DNA from: Cyanobacteria bacterium SZAS LIN-3
GTDB taxonomy: Bacteria; Cyanobacteriota; Vampirovibrionia; Obscuribacterales; Obscuribacteraceae
Assembly: GCA_018266215.1 (NCBI GenBank)
Contig: JAFEAV010000004.1
Span: 1 to 64,000, forward strand
Direction of reading: 5' to 3'
DNA length: 64,000 bases
Every line of letters starts with the position of its first letter. The first letter of the stretch is position 1. The notes under the pieces are model-generated. The model worked only from the letters and a program-made list of their open reading frames with translations, was not told the DNA's origin and did not search any database. Positions 1-8,360 of this stretch are shown here, one piece after another. A program made the position numbers and the translations under genes.

Positions 1-1
1 G

Positions 2-64
2 ATATCGCCTCTCGGCAATCCCGGAACCACTTACATCAATACGCCAGGTACCCCCGGCAGCTAA
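2..64 (+). CDS. C-terminal end of an upstream protein (partial)
   Basis: The frame open at the left edge reads 20 residues rich in Gly, Pro and Thr and ends at a TAA at 62-64. A good terminator follows 23 bases later, which supports a real gene end here. The two other forward frames give less protein-like tails. The function cannot be judged from so little sequence; a low-complexity Gly/Pro tail would fit a surface or secreted protein. Confidence 0.45.
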   Translation: MSPLGNPGTTYINTPGTPGS

Positions 65-87
65 TCACTCGATTAGTGGTCTAAACA

Positions 88-118
88 AAAGAGGCAGGCC
101 CCTGCGGTTTGCCTCTTT
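88..118. terminator. Rho-independent terminator, probably bidirectional
   Basis: Nine-base perfectly complementary arms (88-96 and 110-118) enclose a 13-base loop. The right arm ends in TTT and is followed by CTTTACT on the plus strand; the left arm begins with A residues that give a T tract on the minus strand. It sits between the end of the partial plus-strand gene and the end of the minus-strand run that stops at 136, so it can serve both. Confidence 0.75.
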
Positions 119-135
119 CTTTACTGCAATTTTCG

Positions 136-651
136 CTACTTCGGTCGACGCTTTTTCGAAATCTTCGTCTCAGCAGCTTTTTTCGTGCGACTGGGTGGTG
201 GTGTACTTTCAGCTGGATAAATGTCTTTGTAGTCGCCGTATTCAATCTCAAACGGCGTTGTCTGGATAAAGATGCCGGTTAAGCATTCGAAATGCTTCTC
301 TTCTTTGTACGCGTGGGTCGCCGGGTTGCGAAAAACCTGGAGAGTGTTTGGTGTTCGCCAGTTTATATAAAGCATCTGCGGCTTACCGGTGTCTTCGCGA
401 CTGGCGGAGTAAATGTTGCCGATGTCGTTCAGGACCACTTCCCCGGCGCGAATGATAGAGATGTTTTCTGTCTCCGTGCGCAGACTGTCGGCTTTGCGGT
501 GAAACAGTACAGCCGAATATGCTGCGCCGGGAGCTGGAACTTCTCCCTCGATTGTGTTCTGGTTTTCTTTGGAGCAGCCGCCCGCGGTAAACACCAGCGA
601 CGCCAACAGAATTGCAGGCATGACGCGGGATTTATTGTGTGCTGCTCTCAT
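136..651 (-). CDS. Putative lipoprotein, unknown function
   Basis: A 171-residue protein. It opens with a basic stretch, a hydrophobic core (residues 11-22) and a lipobox-like AGGC with Cys26, so export and lipid anchoring are likely. The mature part has no motif I recognise; it is mixed polar with a Lys/Arg-rich end (KKAAETKISKKRRPK). It is the last gene of the minus-strand run, 21 bases after the exported methyltransferase-like gene and just before the terminator at 88-118. An envelope role is inferred only from the lipobox. Confidence 0.7.
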   Translation of the reverse strand: MRAAHNKSRVMPAILLASLVFTAGGCSKENQNTIEGEVPAPGAAYSAVLFHRKADSLRTETENISIIRAGEVVLNDIGNIYSASREDTGKPQMLYINWRTPNTLQVFRNPATHAYKEEKHFECLTGIFIQTTPFEIEYGDYKDIYPAESTPPPSRTKKAAETKISKKRRPK

Positions 652-672
652 GGAAAAAGCCTCGGACCAGTT

Positions 673-1362
673 TTAATTGCTCGTTTTGAAAATCAGGAAA
701 TATTGATTGGGAAGAAAATCCAGAGTCTCGGCCAATTCATAGCCTGCGTTTTTAAATTCACCGATTACACTTTCTTTTGAAAGTCTATGTTTGAGCGGTG
801 GTCCTACTTTTGAACTCTCGTTGAAATCGATGACGGCAAGCCGGGCTTGCGGCAATAGCTTCGGCTTCAGACTCGCCAGGTAGGCGGCACGATCATCGAT
901 ATGATGCAGTGTGTCGACTATCAAAACAAGATTGACGCTTTCGGGAAGTTCAGGATTGTTTGCCTTGCCTGATACTGGAATTAGATTTGCAAGCTTCTTC
1001 TCGCCGGCCAACTTTTGCAGGTATTTGATCATGTCAGCTTCGGTGTCAACGGCAAATACTTTGCCCTCGGGAATAGCCTTTGCCATACGCACCGAGAAAT
1101 AGCCAGTCCCCGCGCCGATGTCAGCTATTCGGTCGTTGGCCTGCAATTTGAGAGCCTGGACCACCTGGTCCGGCTTTTGCCAGATGTCGCGTGCCGGGTC
1201 GTCAAAGACTTTGACCCAGTGGTCGGCGTTTTTAAAGCGCTTGTGGAAGCCCTGCGTGGACTGCCCGGCAGGGTCGGTCGCTGTTCCATGTGCGAACCCG
1301 CTCATGCCGCTTGCCGACAATACAGCGGCCAGGGCCAGAACATAAACGGTGCTTGATTTCAT
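673..1362 (-). CDS. Exported class I SAM-dependent methyltransferase-like protein
   Basis: A 229-residue protein. Residues 1-25 form a signal peptide (hydrophobic core, then GFAHG). The rest is a Rossmann methyltransferase: motif I DIGAGTGYF near residue 81, an acidic residue ending strand 2 (FAVDTE), a motif-IV-like LVLIVDTLHHI and motif-V/VI strands. Such a fold uses S-adenosylmethionine, which is not expected outside the cytoplasm, so either the leader is a membrane anchor facing inwards or the protein has another role. The substrate is unknown. It lies 61 bases after the response regulator and 21 bases before the lipoprotein, in one transcription unit. Confidence 0.8.
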   Translation of the reverse strand: MKSSTVYVLALAAVLSASGMSGFAHGTATDPAGQSTQGFHKRFKNADHWVKVFDDPARDIWQKPDQVVQALKLQANDRIADIGAGTGYFSVRMAKAIPEGKVFAVDTEADMIKYLQKLAGEKKLANLIPVSGKANNPELPESVNLVLIVDTLHHIDDRAAYLASLKPKLLPQARLAVIDFNESSKVGPPLKHRLSKESVIGEFKNAGYELAETLDFLPNQYFLIFKTSN

Positions 1363-1423
1363 GCTTTTCTATCTCCAGATGGGCAATTTTATCATTCGGC
1401 CGCTCTGGTGTGTCCGGCGAAAC

Positions 1424-2104
1424 TTAATTGGACTGTTCTATCGTATAACCAAGACTGGGCTCAGTCTTAATCAGGTCCGGCTTGCCGGCTGCATCGAGCT
1501 TGCGGCGCATATTTTTGATGAAGGTGCGCACCGTCCCTTCCGAGACTTCGCTGTCCGAGGGCCAGACAGCGTCGAGCAGCGCTTTAGCGCCAAAGACTTT
1601 GTTCGGGTGGCGCATGAGAAACTCCAGCACGGCTGCTTCTTTCGGCATCAGATGAAGTTCCTCGCCGCCGTCCACCCTGGCCGTTCGTTTGGCAGTGTTG
1701 AGGGTTAAATTGCCGATTTTCAATTCCGCCTGGAAGACGGTATTTGCCCTTCTCAAGGCGCTGCGCACGCGGGCGGAGAGTTCTCTGATATCAAATGGTT
1801 TGGTGACAAAATCATCAGCGCCGGCATCAAGTCCGGCTTCTTTGTATTTAATGGCGGAGTTGCCCGTGAGGAAAATTACCCAGGCGCCGCCACCGGAGCG
1901 TCTGTACTGTCCGCAGATTTCCAGACCGGTTATGTCCGGCAGGTTCCAATCCAGTAAAACAACGTCGTACTGGAAAGCCCCGAGCATTTGCAGCCCGTCT
2001 TCGCCGTTGCTGGCCAGCTCAACCACATGACCTTCGGTGGACAGCCATTCCTGGACTCGGTCGGCTATCTCTTCGTCATCGTCCACATATAGGATTTTGG
2101 CCAA
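1424..2104 (-). CDS. OmpR/PhoB-family response regulator
   Basis: A 226-residue two-domain regulator. The receiver domain (about 1-120) has the acidic pair near Asp8-Asp10, phosphoacceptor Asp52 in VVLLDWNLPD, the conserved Thr in IFLTG and Lys in FVTKPFD. The C-terminal winged helix (about 130-226) contains LMPKEAAVLEFLMRHPN and the wing GYTI. I start it at a TTG at 2104, with AGGAG seven bases upstream, which gives MAKILYVDDD, matching the start and length of the regulator at 51668. An upstream in-frame TTG at 2122 is less likely. No kinase gene is adjacent, so the partner is unknown. Confidence 0.92.
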   Translation of the reverse strand: MAKILYVDDDEEIADRVQEWLSTEGHVVELASNGEDGLQMLGAFQYDVVLLDWNLPDITGLEICGQYRRSGGGAWVIFLTGNSAIKYKEAGLDAGADDFVTKPFDIRELSARVRSALRRANTVFQAELKIGNLTLNTAKRTARVDGGEELHLMPKEAAVLEFLMRHPNKVFGAKALLDAVWPSDSEVSEGTVRTFIKNMRRKLDAAGKPDLIKTEPSLGYTIEQSN

Positions 2105-2143
2105 GGGGCAGCTCCTGCGCAAAACAGGATAATAATACCAGCA

Positions 2144-2656
2144 TTAATGGCTGTTTAGAGCTTTGATATCAGAGCTCTGTATCCAGTACTCAATGGGCTT
2201 ACCGCTGATTTTACCGGCCCACGTTTTACCGCTGCTTGCTTCTTCCCTGGTGATTTCAAAAAACGGTGTCAACGTGCCTTTTAAAACCTCTTTTTGCGCC
2301 GGGTCTGGCAATTTTGGCGAGGCGTACCAGGTGCCGTCGTCAAAATTGATGTGCTTATCTAAGCCGTGCTGGGCGTCCAGTGTGACGACTCCCGGGCCAT
2401 TCTTTTTCCAGGTGCGTCCGACCCTCTTGATGGCATAGACTTTGCCGGTTTCTTTTTCTTTAAACTCAAACCACCGGCATTCCCAGCCCCAGGAGTTATT
2501 TTCCTGGTAGATGACTGTTTTGTCCGTGCTGCTTTGGAGATAAAAATACACCCCGCCTTTACTTGAAAACACTCCGCAGCTAAGACCCTTAGCCAGAGCC
2601 GGGCTTACTGTTGCCAGCATAATTAGCGCCAGACTTATAAGGCCCTGATATTTCAT
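2144..2656 (-). CDS. Small secreted protein, unknown function
   Basis: A 170-residue protein from the ATG at 2656, which overlaps the panE stop by four bases (ATGA), so the two are translationally coupled. Residues 1-22 are a signal peptide ending in SPALAKG. The mature protein is rich in Trp, Lys and aromatic residues (NNSWGWECRWFEFKEKETGKVYAIKRVG) and has few Cys. I recognise no family. A longer start at 2704 would put 16 polar residues before the signal peptide and is less likely. Confidence 0.75.
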   Translation of the reverse strand: MKYQGLISLALIMLATVSPALAKGLSCGVFSSKGGVYFYLQSSTDKTVIYQENNSWGWECRWFEFKEKETGKVYAIKRVGRTWKKNGPGVVTLDAQHGLDKHINFDDGTWYASPKLPDPAQKEVLKGTLTPFFEITREEASSGKTWAGKISGKPIEYWIQSSDIKALNSH

Positions 2657-3585
2657 TTCGAACCCATCACATAGGGCGAAAGTATCGCCGAAAGTGTCGA
2701 ACATGTCGGAGTAGGCACATTCAGTTCCTGGCCAAGTTTTACTACTGTTCCGGCCAGCCAGGGCAGTTCCAGACGATTGCCTGTGCGCAGGTCGTGTTCC
2801 ATCGATGCCGTCACATCCGGTGCCAGATTTTCCAGATAGTTCATCTTAACGTCGACGATATCATCGGCAAGTTTTATACCTTTAGCTGTTGCCACCTGGC
2901 GTACTTCTTCCATAACCGCCGGCAGTAATTTGCGTGTATCGGGATTTTCGCGCACCGGTCCGATGGTCTTGCGGGCCGAGGCCAGCACTGTGCTCATACC
3001 CACCAGCACAACAAACTTTTCCCAGAGTGCGCGTTCGATATTGGCTGGTATTTCCACTTCGATGCCCGCTTTTTCGCAGGCTTCCTTCAGTTTCATCACC
3101 CGCGGTGACTGCGGCTTGTCGCCATATTCACCAAATACAAGCTTTTGCACATGGCCTTTCTGAGCAATTACCCCTGGCTCCCTTATCGTCGCACCGACAT
3201 AGCTGATGCCGCCCAGGATGTGCTTTTCGCCCAGTGCCGCCCGCAATATATCATCGCGGCTGACCCCGTTTTGCAACGATATCACCGCCGTGTTTTCGCC
3301 TACTAAAGGTTTGATTTTTTGCGCAGCCTCTTCGGTGTCCCAGAGTTTGACCGTAAACAATACATAGTCCACCGGACCGATTGTTGCCGGATCATCGGTG
3401 ACCATAACATTGTCCGCCGGTATGAGCGCGTCGCCGGTATTTTCATTCTCGATTTTCAGGCCATGCGCCTTAATTGCGGCAAGGTGTGCACCCCGCGCAA
3501 TGAAGTGCACTTCGCAGCCGCTCAGGGCCAGTCGCGCACCAAATAAGCCACCAACTCCACCACTGCCCATTACGGCTATTTTCAT
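2653..3585 (-). CDS. panE: 2-dehydropantoate 2-reductase
   Basis: A 310-residue ApbA/PanE-family enzyme that reduces ketopantoate to pantoate with NADPH in pantothenate and CoA synthesis, in the cytosol. The N-terminal Rossmann motif is at residues 7-13 (GSGGVGG). The conserved FTVK segment, the catalytic-lysine region ALWEKFVVLVGMS and the C-terminal SMEHDLRTGNRLELPWLAG pattern are all present, at normal family length. It overlaps the genes on both sides by four bases (ATGA at 3582-3585 and 2653-2656). The other pantothenate genes are not in the window, and the neighbours are envelope proteins, so another 2-hydroxyacid substrate is possible. Confidence 0.9.
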   Translation of the reverse strand: MKIAVMGSGGVGGLFGARLALSGCEVHFIARGAHLAAIKAHGLKIENENTGDALIPADNVMVTDDPATIGPVDYVLFTVKLWDTEEAAQKIKPLVGENTAVISLQNGVSRDDILRAALGEKHILGGISYVGATIREPGVIAQKGHVQKLVFGEYGDKPQSPRVMKLKEACEKAGIEVEIPANIERALWEKFVVLVGMSTVLASARKTIGPVRENPDTRKLLPAVMEEVRQVATAKGIKLADDIVDVKMNYLENLAPDVTASMEHDLRTGNRLELPWLAGTVVKLGQELNVPTPTCSTLSAILSPYVMGSK

Positions 3586-4055
3586 TTCGGCACCGACTTT
3601 TCAGCGTCTCTTCGTATCATCAAGGCTATTCCAATAGCCACTGTTGCCATACTGGCAAACCATACATAAAATCCAATGTGCGGGTAAAGAAACTTCAAAG
3701 AAGGCCCGACACCGCCTTCATTTTGCGGGAGATTTTGAAAATAAAGGAGGAAGGTGTTGAATGAATTGATCAGGGCGAAAATGCTGAGCCAGAAAGCCGG
3801 TCTGCGTTTGCCAAGAAAGAGCAAAATCAGGCTCAGGTAATAGAGGTAATTGGAAAATTCGGCGAACTGTCCTACCAGTGGCGCCAGAATGCCCATGGCC
3901 AGGCATTCATAGCCGGGCCAGTTGACCAGTCCGTGTCCATCATCAAATACCAGGGAGGGCAGGAAACAGGCGACTAAATAAAGGACAAAGCTCACCGTCG
4001 CGATCGAGGCCGGACTCAGCCTGTTTATCACCTTATTTGTAGCGGGATTGTCCAT
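3582..4055 (-). CDS. Four-helix membrane protein, unknown function
   Basis: A 157-residue protein with about four hydrophobic segments (roughly 17-35, 52-78, 84-105 and 128-146) joined by short polar loops. It ends in a basic, polar tail. It starts at an ATG 12 bases after the LRR gene stop and its own stop overlaps the start of panE, so it belongs to the same operon. I see no enzymatic motif. Confidence 0.75.
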   Translation of the reverse strand: MDNPATNKVINRLSPASIATVSFVLYLVACFLPSLVFDDGHGLVNWPGYECLAMGILAPLVGQFAEFSNYLYYLSLILLFLGKRRPAFWLSIFALINSFNTFLLYFQNLPQNEGGVGPSLKFLYPHIGFYVWFASMATVAIGIALMIRRDAEKSVPK

Positions 4056-4067
4056 AAATCAGTTATA

Positions 4068-5150
4068 TCAGAAGCGACGTTGACGCGACATCTGGCCGAA
4101 TATCGTGCCGGTTTCTTCGTCTACCGTTGCCGGCCCCCCTTTTGTGGTCACCAGCAGGTCTGGCATGGCTGCTTTTAGTGCGGCGATTTGTTGTTTGTTT
4201 AGAGTGCCGTCGGAGGTCGCCAAAAACTTCACGCCTGTGCCCTTAAGTTGCATCAGCGCTGTGCCGGTGAGCGATGTGCTGTGCACTTCCAGGTGTTGCA
4301 GGTTTTTTAGCTGCTTTATGTATTGCATGCTGTCGTCGCTGATGCCTGGATTTTTGCCGACGTCCAGCCAGCGCAAGTTTTTGCAGGCGGCCAGGTAGCG
4401 CATGCCCTGATTTGTTACATTGGCGCGGCTGAGTTGCAACATTTGCAGATTGGGATAATCCGCCAGTGCTTTGAATTCTTCGTCTTTCAAACCGACCGAA
4501 TCAAGCGACATGGCCGTGAGTTTTTTATTGCCCTTGAGGTCTTTAAAAAATGTCCCGCGCAAGGGTGTGAGGAATGCTGAGATATATTCTAAATTGGGCA
4601 GTGAAGCAAGAGCTTTCATGCCGGAGTCTGTGACTTCCGATTTATCTAGGATGACTGCGCGAATGCCCTTGAGGTGGGTCATTTGCGCCAGGGCGTGATC
4701 ACAAAGATCGTCTTCCGAATCGTCCATGGACATCAGTTTGAGAATGACGCAGTCAAAGGCTGTCGGCGGAAAATTTGCAATCAACTTGGGATTTTTGAAA
4801 AATTCTTTGCTTGCCTGAAAAGTTACGAAGCGATTTTTTGGTATCACAACTTTACCGCGGGCCTGCACTATTTGCGCAGGACTGGTACGGCCCCGGTTGC
4901 GCCAGTCGTTTTGAATAATGATGGTACCGAGCGAAAGAGATGGTGGAAATTCCAGCACTCGCTCCGGTGCGTCCCATTTATTTTCCAGAACGTCATACTC
5001 GCCTTTGGCCTGGGCTGTGCCCGCGTTCATCAGAGGTGTGGTGCATAGAGCCAAAATCGCCAGTGCGACTTTGAGCGACCTTGCAAATTTGCCTGTGGGG
5101 AATGAAATGGCTGCCAAAATCCTGTTTCTAAGTTGAAAAGATACCGTCAT
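4068..5150 (-). CDS. Exported leucine-rich repeat protein (paralogue of the one at 28809)
   Basis: A 360-residue protein with a signal peptide or anchor (residues about 20-48, ending in AGTAQAKG). Residues about 130-330 hold at least six LRRs of the ribonuclease-inhibitor-like type, e.g. LKGIRAVILDKSEVTDSGMKAL and LQMLQLSRANVTNQGMRYL. Such repeats bind proteins; the partner is unknown. It aligns along most of its length with the protein at 28809-29852, including the DDxED-rich entry to the repeats and the KxLxHLEVHxTxLT-like end. It is the first gene of the minus-strand run 5150 to 136. Confidence 0.85.
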   Translation of the reverse strand: MTVSFQLRNRILAAISFPTGKFARSLKVALAILALCTTPLMNAGTAQAKGEYDVLENKWDAPERVLEFPPSLSLGTIIIQNDWRNRGRTSPAQIVQARGKVVIPKNRFVTFQASKEFFKNPKLIANFPPTAFDCVILKLMSMDDSEDDLCDHALAQMTHLKGIRAVILDKSEVTDSGMKALASLPNLEYISAFLTPLRGTFFKDLKGNKKLTAMSLDSVGLKDEEFKALADYPNLQMLQLSRANVTNQGMRYLAACKNLRWLDVGKNPGISDDSMQYIKQLKNLQHLEVHSTSLTGTALMQLKGTGVKFLATSDGTLNKQQIAALKAAMPDLLVTTKGGPATVDEETGTIFGQMSRQRRF

Positions 5151-5187
5151 GATAGAGCAATATTATCTTTGCACATTCCCAAGTACA

Positions 5188-5219
5188 AAGCTGGACATTT
5201 GTAGACAAATGCCCAGCTT
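5188..5219. terminator. Long intergenic hairpin, probable terminator for the gene ending at 5282
   Basis: Arms 5188-5200 and 5207-5219 pair with a single mismatch (A5195 against C5212), giving a stem of about 14 pairs with a TAGA loop. On the minus strand it lies 63 bases beyond the stop of the 5282-5830 gene and is followed by TTTGTACTT. It also separates that gene from the LRR operon. The T tract is poor, so termination is likely rather than certain. Confidence 0.55.
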
Positions 5220-5281
5220 GTTTAACCCAAAGTAGTAAGCAGATTTTCTCTTAAACAGCCCTCCAGTTTAGTTTTACTGAT

Positions 5282-5830
5282 TTAGTAATAGCTGCACCAG
5301 GCGCTGGGCATGTTGCTCTGGTGACCTGTGGTCAGGCCGCCGCTGTTGATGCCGGAGCCGATGGTGTGCGATTCATCCATCCCGAACATTGGTGGAAGGC
5401 CTCCCTGTCCTTCATCTCCGTAAATCTGTTCCGCGGCTCCTCCGGCCTGATAGACGAAGCTGTCAAGCGTAGTCTTGGGCAATTTCTGGCTGCCCTTCTG
5501 GCTCAAAATCGTGCGAGTCGTATACGCGAGATTGAGCACTTTTGACTGCGTGTCGGTGAAGCGCGAAGGACTTGGTGTGTAATTTAGTTTACCGGTTGGT
5601 GCTGATGTCTGGTCTCCTGTAGTGGCCGCGACGCCCTCAAAACCGCCCTCGTCGTAGCCCGCGGCAGCTGGTGCTTGCGCGGACAGAGCGGTTTGTTGGG
5701 CTTCGAACGGTGTGAGATCAAATGTGCCGCCATTGGCATCGGCCAAGGCGTAGGGAGCCGTGGCAATAGCAGCGATTGAGGTGATGACGGTGAAGCGGAC
5801 GAATTTTTTAAAAGAAAAAGTGGACGACAT
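5282..5830 (-). CDS. Small secreted protein, unknown function
   Basis: A 182-residue protein. GGAGGG lies eight bases before the ATG at 5830. A signal peptide spans residues 1-30 (KKFVRFTVITSIAAIA, then APYALADA). The mature protein is Gly-, Ser- and Gln-rich, of low complexity and probably flexible, and ends with a Cys in PSAWCSYY. I recognise no domain. It is a single gene with its own hairpin terminator, 143 bases upstream of the next minus-strand stop. Confidence 0.7.
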   Translation of the reverse strand: MSSTFSFKKFVRFTVITSIAAIATAPYALADANGGTFDLTPFEAQQTALSAQAPAAAGYDEGGFEGVAATTGDQTSAPTGKLNYTPSPSRFTDTQSKVLNLAYTTRTILSQKGSQKLPKTTLDSFVYQAGGAAEQIYGDEGQGGLPPMFGMDESHTIGSGINSGGLTTGHQSNMPSAWCSYY

Positions 5831-5963
5831 GAACCGAGCCCTCCGTGGTGGCGGTGGTGCGTCTGTCGAGGTCAGGTACGCCTTTCAAAACTTAACTAGT
5901 AAGCCGTTCCTCGTTGACTTCGTAAATCTACGAAACAACTCGTGAAAAACTAGTGAACATAAA

Positions 5964-5984
5964 TGGGCTAAAACTAGTAGCCCA
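5964..5984 (-). terminator. Terminator hairpin overlapping the stop codon of the TPR gene
   Basis: Seven-base perfect arms (5964-5970 and 5978-5984) enclose a seven-base loop that contains the TAG stop of the TPR gene (5974-5976). Read on the minus strand the hairpin is followed by TTTATG; read on the plus strand it is followed by ATTTTTT, a better T run. It can therefore stop transcription from both directions. Confidence 0.6.
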
Positions 5985-7236
5985 ATTTTTTCGCTTTTGC
6001 GTAATCGGCGACTACCCGCGGAGTCTTCTTACCGTCGAGCTTTTCGTAGATTCTGGCGCGCTCGTGATAGCCCAATGAGTATTTGGGATTGAGTTCAATC
6101 AGGCGATTGTAATCGGCCAGGGCTTTTTGCAAGTCGCCGGCTTTGAAGTAGACCTCGCCTCTATATTGATAGTAGTCGGAGTCATCCGGCGCGCGTTCCA
6201 CAAGGGTGCTGTAGTCGGCTATAGCCTGCTTGTACTGGCCCATTGAGGTGTAGGCCACGGCGCGCTGCACGTAGGGCCAGTAGAGGGCCGGGCTGGTGGT
6301 GATAATTTTGCTGTAGTATTCGACCGCTTCTTTGTGCTTGCCCTGCTCGTCCAGCAGCTTGGCCAGCGAGCCTATTGCCTCGGCGTCTTTGGGATCGAGG
6401 GAGGCGGCTTTTTTGAAATCGGCGATGGCGGCAGGGTATTGCTTGAGATTTTCGTGCAAAAAGGCCCGGCTGACGTAAGCTTTTTCCAGGTCCGGTTTGA
6501 GTTTGATGGCTTTGTTGAGGTCCAGCTGGGCTTTTGGCCACTTGTTGAACCACTGCAGGCAGTCGCCGCGGGCGATGAGAGCGGCCGTATCGTTGGGATT
6601 GAGGGCCAGGGCACGGTCGAAATAAGCCAGGGCTTTGGTCTGTAACTCGGCTTTCATGCACTTTTCGCCCAGCTCGAGCATCCTGGTAGCCTCGGCTATG
6701 CGCTCGGGAGAGCCCGAGGCGCCCGACATTTTGCCAAATTTGGGGATGGTATTTGATTCTTTCTCGATAGCTGCGGCCTGCGCCCGTGCCTTTTTGGCCT
6801 CATCCTTTTTGCCCAGCTTGTCCAGGCAGGCGGCATACTCGTTCAGGGGCCAGACCACCTGGGGATCCTTGTCGCCGTTGAGTTTGGAGCGATCTGCAAT
6901 CATTGCCTTGAAGGTCTCTTCGGCCTCGGCCTTTTTGCCCATTTTCAGGTAGAGCAGGCCCAGCGCGTCGTATTCGGAGCAAAGGTCGAGCCCCAGGCTC
7001 TGGCGCTCGGCGATAATTCCTTTATATATGGCCTCGGCTTCGGCGTATTTCTTTGCCGTTTCCAGTGCCGTGGCCTTTTGCCGCTCCTCTCCCCACTTGG
7101 CGCTCTTGAGTTTGATCTGCTCGAGCTGGTCGGGGGTCTGCTTGGGGGCCGGCTCAGCGCTTTGACAGTGCGCCTGCAGGCCGCTGCTGATGAGCACTAA
7201 ACTGGCCAGGAGACCGGCTAATGGACGTGATTTCAC
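5974..7236 (-). CDS. Exported TPR-repeat protein
   Basis: A 420-residue protein. I use a GTG start at 7236 with GAGGA six bases upstream; it directly begins a signal peptide (MKSRPLAGLLASLVLISSG, then LQAHCQS). A Cys near the cleavage site could be a lipid anchor, but the lipobox is poor. The rest is tetratricopeptide repeats: two near residues 50-130, then about six in tandem from 185 to the end (e.g. AYVSRAFLHENLKQYPAAIA). TPRs mediate protein binding, here outside the membrane. The gene ends in its own terminator hairpin. Confidence 0.85.
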   Translation of the reverse strand: MKSRPLAGLLASLVLISSGLQAHCQSAEPAPKQTPDQLEQIKLKSAKWGEERQKATALETAKKYAEAEAIYKGIIAERQSLGLDLCSEYDALGLLYLKMGKKAEAEETFKAMIADRSKLNGDKDPQVVWPLNEYAACLDKLGKKDEAKKARAQAAAIEKESNTIPKFGKMSGASGSPERIAEATRMLELGEKCMKAELQTKALAYFDRALALNPNDTAALIARGDCLQWFNKWPKAQLDLNKAIKLKPDLEKAYVSRAFLHENLKQYPAAIADFKKAASLDPKDAEAIGSLAKLLDEQGKHKEAVEYYSKIITTSPALYWPYVQRAVAYTSMGQYKQAIADYSTLVERAPDDSDYYQYRGEVYFKAGDLQKALADYNRLIELNPKYSLGYHERARIYEKLDGKKTPRVVADYAKAKKLGY

Positions 7237-7357
7237 TGTAAATCCTCGGACAGGGGCGATTATTGATTGATACACTGTAAGGATACAAATTAGCCGGTGC
7301 TTTGAAGGAAGAAAAAGACCTTTTCAAAGGGTAAAAATAGACTAAGAGGTTTATTTT

Positions 7358-8341
7358 ATGAGTATGCTGCCGCCCAGAGAAGTGCCCGACAATCTTCCGT
7401 CGATCGAGTATCAGAAGCTGGTTTTACGCTATCAGTTTCTGGTCTGGCCGCGGCAGATGGCTAAGTGTTCCAAGCTTTTATTGCAGAGCGATCCCTCCAG
7501 TCAGGGCATCACCGAGGAGCGCAGCAAGCAGCTGGCTATGCTGATGACGGCTCTGGAAGCGACATTTTTCGCCACCGATACAATCAATATGGTGCAGGAC
7601 ACCGCTTCCGAAATAGTGAAAATTGCCGCCACCGGTGTTGGCGATGCTATGGATAAAAATCCATTTACGGCGCAGGCTAAGAAGAACGTCTTACTCATGG
7701 CCGGCATGGCCAAAAGTCTTGCCGATGGCGCGCTGCACAAGGTTGTCTCCGATGTTGTGCTGCCTTCGGTTGGTCTGCCGGTTGATTTTGTGCCGCCCGG
7801 TCACAGTCCCGAGCATTATCTGGCCATGGCTATGCGCTACGAACAATTTGGCTTTGCCGAAGCCGCTCGCATGGCCTGTGAACGCGCTATCGAGGCCGAT
7901 CCTAAGGGCACCGCCGGTACCCGCGCCCGGGTGCGCATGCGTACTCGTCTGCCTCTCAAACCTGTCCCAGCCGCAGCCACCAAGCAGTATGGGGCCGGTC
8001 TCAAGACCTATGTCATGAAAGAGTATGAAAACGCCAAAAGCATTTTTGAGCTTCTGGTGCGCAATTACCCGGATTTTGAATGGGCCGCGCTGATGCTGGC
8101 CAAGACTTTGATTTATCAGGGCGAGATTGAACGCGCCCAGGACCTGGCTCTCAAAGTCTATCGCTACAATCCCAACATGATAGGCTCGCATCTGGTGCTG
8201 GCATCAATCGATGTGGTCGCCTGGCGGCCCAAGCTGCTGGAGGAAAGACTGGAAAAAATCCGCGGCCTCGATCCGACCACGCCGGAGCTTGCACCCTTTG
8301 ATAGCGTGCTGCAAATGATGGCTGGGATGGGTTGTCTCTAG
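7358..8341 (+). CDS. Cytoplasmic protein with C-terminal TPR-like repeats
   Basis: A 327-residue protein without a signal peptide or clear membrane helix. AAGAGG precedes the ATG at a suitable distance. Residues 1-145 are mostly helical and unfamiliar. Residues about 151-184, 210-240 and 242-274 match the TPR pattern (e.g. YEQFGFAEAARMACERAIEADP). It is transcribed apart from its neighbours, converges with the M16 gene at 8361 and diverges from the TPR gene at 7236. Function unknown; probably a protein-binding scaffold. Confidence 0.75.
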   Translation: MSMLPPREVPDNLPSIEYQKLVLRYQFLVWPRQMAKCSKLLLQSDPSSQGITEERSKQLAMLMTALEATFFATDTINMVQDTASEIVKIAATGVGDAMDKNPFTAQAKKNVLLMAGMAKSLADGALHKVVSDVVLPSVGLPVDFVPPGHSPEHYLAMAMRYEQFGFAEAARMACERAIEADPKGTAGTRARVRMRTRLPLKPVPAAATKQYGAGLKTYVMKEYENAKSIFELLVRNYPDFEWAALMLAKTLIYQGEIERAQDLALKVYRYNPNMIGSHLVLASIDVVAWRPKLLEERLEKIRGLDPTTPELAPFDSVLQMMAGMGCL

Positions 8342-8360
8342 CTGCGGCTCCGGCCGACTG

